From: a virus
IMG/VR virus record: IMGVR_UViG_3300032331_001618
Location: 1 to 20,843 of that record
DNA length: 20,843 nt
Strand: one strand, 5' to 3'
In this document: in pieces, positions 19,587 to 20,843 of the stretch
How positions within the stretch are numbered: the stretch's first letter is position 1
Layout: every line of letters starts with the position of its first letter
Made by a program: the position numbers and the translations under genes
The notes under the pieces: generated by a model
What the model saw: only the letters and a program-made list of their open reading frames with translations
Databases searched by the model: none
What the model was told of the DNA's origin: nothing

Positions 19587-20429
19587 ACTAAAAATCAATT
19601 AAAAGAATACATTAAAGAAATTATTATTTCTGAAGTAACTATGGTTGGACCAAAAACTGATCCAGGTGACGCAGCTGAAATTGCTAAAACTGAACGTACA
19701 GATGCAAATACAGTAAAAACCGCTATGACTCAAGCTAAAAAAACTGGCACAGCTGTAGGTGTAGCTGAAATGTCATTAAATGAAATGGCTAAAATAGCTG
19801 GTGATCTTGATGCTGCTATTAGAAAAGTAATTGAAGACAACCCAGATTTAGAAGGTCTTCCGCTTAAAAAAGCAATTAAAGGAAGTGAAAAAGTAAAAGA
19901 TGCACTTGATACTGATGAATTGTATGATAATCAATTAAATAAATTTATTGCTCTTGTAAGAGGACAAAGAGAATTAGGAAAAAAAGGTCGTAAACCTTCA
20001 GAAAAAGCTGATGAACCTAAGAAAGAAGAACCTAAAGCTAAAAAAGAAGCACCAAAGAAAGAAACACCTAAAAAGGAAACACCAAAGAAAGAAGCACCAA
20101 AGAAAGAAAAAAAGGCTAAAGACGAAGACGAGGAAGAAGTAGAAGACAATTGGAACAAATCAGGTGAAGACGATGGTATGGAAGATGAAAAAAGCATTGA
20201 CAAAAAAGCTCAAGCTGCTGCTAAAAAAGGTGGAAGTAATCTTACTAAACTTAATCGTGCAATTTCTCAAGTTAAGGAATTAGAAAAAGAAATGAAAGAA
20301 ATAGCTAATGATTATAAAAAAGCTGAAGGTAAAGAAAAAGAAAATTTGCTAAATAAACTTAAAGAAAAAACTAAGGAAAAAAAAGAATTAGAAAAACTAC
20401 AAGATGAATTAGCAGCAGACGTTGTATAA
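19584..20429 (+). CDS. Lys/Glu/Ala-rich scaffold- or core-like protein with tag
   Basis: With the start at 19584 (281 residues) the protein begins MTKNQLKEYIKEIIISE|V, a tag ending I-S-E17. A start at 19575 would add three residues. Residues 18-130 are helical. Residues about 143-185 are tandem Lys-Pro-Glu/Ala units (KKETPKK, KKEAPKK), followed by an acidic stretch (KDEDEEEVEDNWN) and a long coiled coil rich in Lys/Glu from 215 to the end. This charge pattern is common in prohead core proteins and in DNA-condensing proteins, but neither can be assigned. It is followed by a strong terminator and the terminase gene, where T4-like phages carry head-assembly genes. Confidence 0.6.
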   Translation: MTKNQLKEYIKEIIISEVTMVGPKTDPGDAAEIAKTERTDANTVKTAMTQAKKTGTAVGVAEMSLNEMAKIAGDLDAAIRKVIEDNPDLEGLPLKKAIKGSEKVKDALDTDELYDNQLNKFIALVRGQRELGKKGRKPSEKADEPKKEEPKAKKEAPKKETPKKETPKKEAPKKEKKAKDEDEEEVEDNWNKSGEDDGMEDEKSIDKKAQAAAKKGGSNLTKLNRAISQVKELEKEMKEIANDYKKAEGKEKENLLNKLKEKTKEKKELEKLQDELAADVV

Positions 20430-20458
20430 TATTATTCCCAACCAAATAACCTTATTTT

Positions 20459-20485
20459 AAACCCGACTTAGGTCGGGTTTTTATA
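20459..20485 (+). terminator. Intrinsic terminator before the terminase gene
   Basis: AAACCCGAC (20459-20467) pairs with GTCGGGTTT (20472-20480) across a four-base TTAG loop, followed by TTTATAT. The nine-pair stem with a T-rich 3' end is the typical rho-independent form. It isolates the scaffold-like gene from the terminase gene, which therefore needs its own promoter. Confidence 0.85.
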
Positions 20486-20496
20486 TCCTTATATAA

Positions 20497-20504
20497 TATT
20501 TATA
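20497..20504 (+). promoter_or_regulatory. TATTTATA box before the terminase gene
   Basis: The box lies 12 bases after the terminator tail and 14 bases before the ATG at 20519. Since the terminator cuts off upstream transcription, this box is the best candidate promoter element for the terminase. No TTTG element stands at the -33 position. Confidence 0.55.
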
Positions 20505-20518
20505 AACACATTAGTTAT

Positions 20519-20843
20519 ATGAGTCAAGATATTAAACAAATAATAAAGGAAGAATACATAAAATGCGCTAGTGATCCTGCACATTTCATGCGCAAGTACT
20601 GCCATATCCAACACCCACAAAGAGGCCGTGTAATATTTAATCTATACCCATTCCAGGGTAAAGTATTGACACTATGGAAAGACAATCCATATTCAATAGT
20701 ATTAAAATCTAGACAATTAGGTATATCAACGTTGGCCGCTGGATATTCATTATGGTTAATGATATTTCATAAGGATAAAAACATTTTATGTTTATCTAAG
20801 ACCCAAGAAACAGCCAGAAACATGGTTACTAAAGTTAAGTTCA
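20519..20843 (+). CDS. T4 gp17-like large terminase, N-terminal 108 residues (truncated by window)
   Basis: The terminase large subunit is the ATP-driven DNA-packaging motor and headful nuclease. The visible part starts SQDIKQIIKEEYIKCASDPAHFMRKYCHIQHPQRG, a block typical of T4-like terminases, followed by LYPFQGKVL and SIVLKSRQLGISTLAAGYSLWLM. SRQLGIST (64-71) occupies the Walker A position (SRQLGKTT in T4), but Ile stands where T4 has Lys; this deviant form is, as far as I know, common in marine T4-like terminases. FHKDKNILCLSKTQETARNMV follows as expected. The Walker B and nuclease domain lie beyond the window. The ATG at 20519 follows a terminator and a TATTTATA box and has no Shine-Dalgarno. 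Confidence 0.9.
   Translation, partial: MSQDIKQIIKEEYIKCASDPAHFMRKYCHIQHPQRGRVIFNLYPFQGKVLTLWKDNPYSIVLKSRQLGISTLAAGYSLWLMIFHKDKNILCLSKTQETARNMVTKVKF

Noticed and set aside
1-20843. tRNA, rRNA or insertion-sequence genes
   Set aside because: No cloverleaf-like segment with a CCA-type end, no rRNA-like conserved stretch, and no transposase or terminal inverted repeats were seen by eye.

Overview
The window is a stretch of an AT-rich tailed-phage genome (Caudoviricetes, T4-like core), probably from an environmental phage. All recognised genes lie on the + strand, packed with short gaps or ATGA/TAATG overlaps. The phage assignment rests on a T4-type DnaG/gp61-like primase, a RecB-like PD-(D/E)XK nuclease, a GIY-YIG/Seg-like endonuclease fragment, an overlapping spanin-like pair, several protein families I recognise from marine T4-like phages, and the 5' end of a gp17-like large terminase at the right edge. 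A Bacteroidetes host is inferred from three independent signals. None of about 30 start codons has a GGAGG-type Shine-Dalgarno. One secreted protein has a signal peptide ending AFS|Q. Three intergenic promoters fit the Bacteroidetes -33 TTTG / -7 TAnnTTT pattern with identical spacing.

Layout. 1-2117: replication/recombination genes (endonuclease fragment, primase, nuclease). 2146-5394: nucleotidyltransferase-fold proteins, including one 635-residue protein that joins an NTase, a HIGH-type nucleotidyltransferase, a zinc ribbon and an HExxH metallopeptidase. 5396-7531: lysis/envelope genes (spanin-like pair, zinc-ribbon protein, membrane-anchored GAF-like protein, Pro/Glu-rich protein). 7561-12285: structural-looking or unknown proteins. 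12297-15263: a cassette of three leucine-rich-repeat paralogs with 6, 4 and 3 repeats, a WCT-motif protein and a DUF5872-like protein. 15282-16762: small proteins, one cupin-like. 16889-19069: a FAD-dependent oxidoreductase, a small conserved protein and a NadR/AAA_28-type kinase under recognisable promoters. 19099-20429: a tagged protein and a Lys/Ala/Glu-rich scaffold-like protein. 20459-20843: terminator, promoter-like box, terminase.

The main discovery candidate is a shared N-terminal tag. At least twelve otherwise unrelated proteins begin with a short amphipathic hydrophobic/basic helix that ends in [L/I]-x-E at residues 9-23 (for example MIKLLDLLKE, RMQKLAGIITE, LRELIRKVLKE). This matches the logic of the T4 capsid-targeting sequence, which sends internal proteins into the prohead and is cut after Glu by the gp21 protease. 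The same signature also occurs inside two multidomain proteins exactly at domain junctions, which suggests polyproteins cut into separate enzymes. If correct, the region encodes a large cargo of packaged, probably injected proteins (NTases, an adenylyl/cytidylyltransferase-like enzyme, a metallopeptidase, LRR proteins, DUF5872 and WCT proteins). This is inference from sequence pattern and needs virion proteomics.
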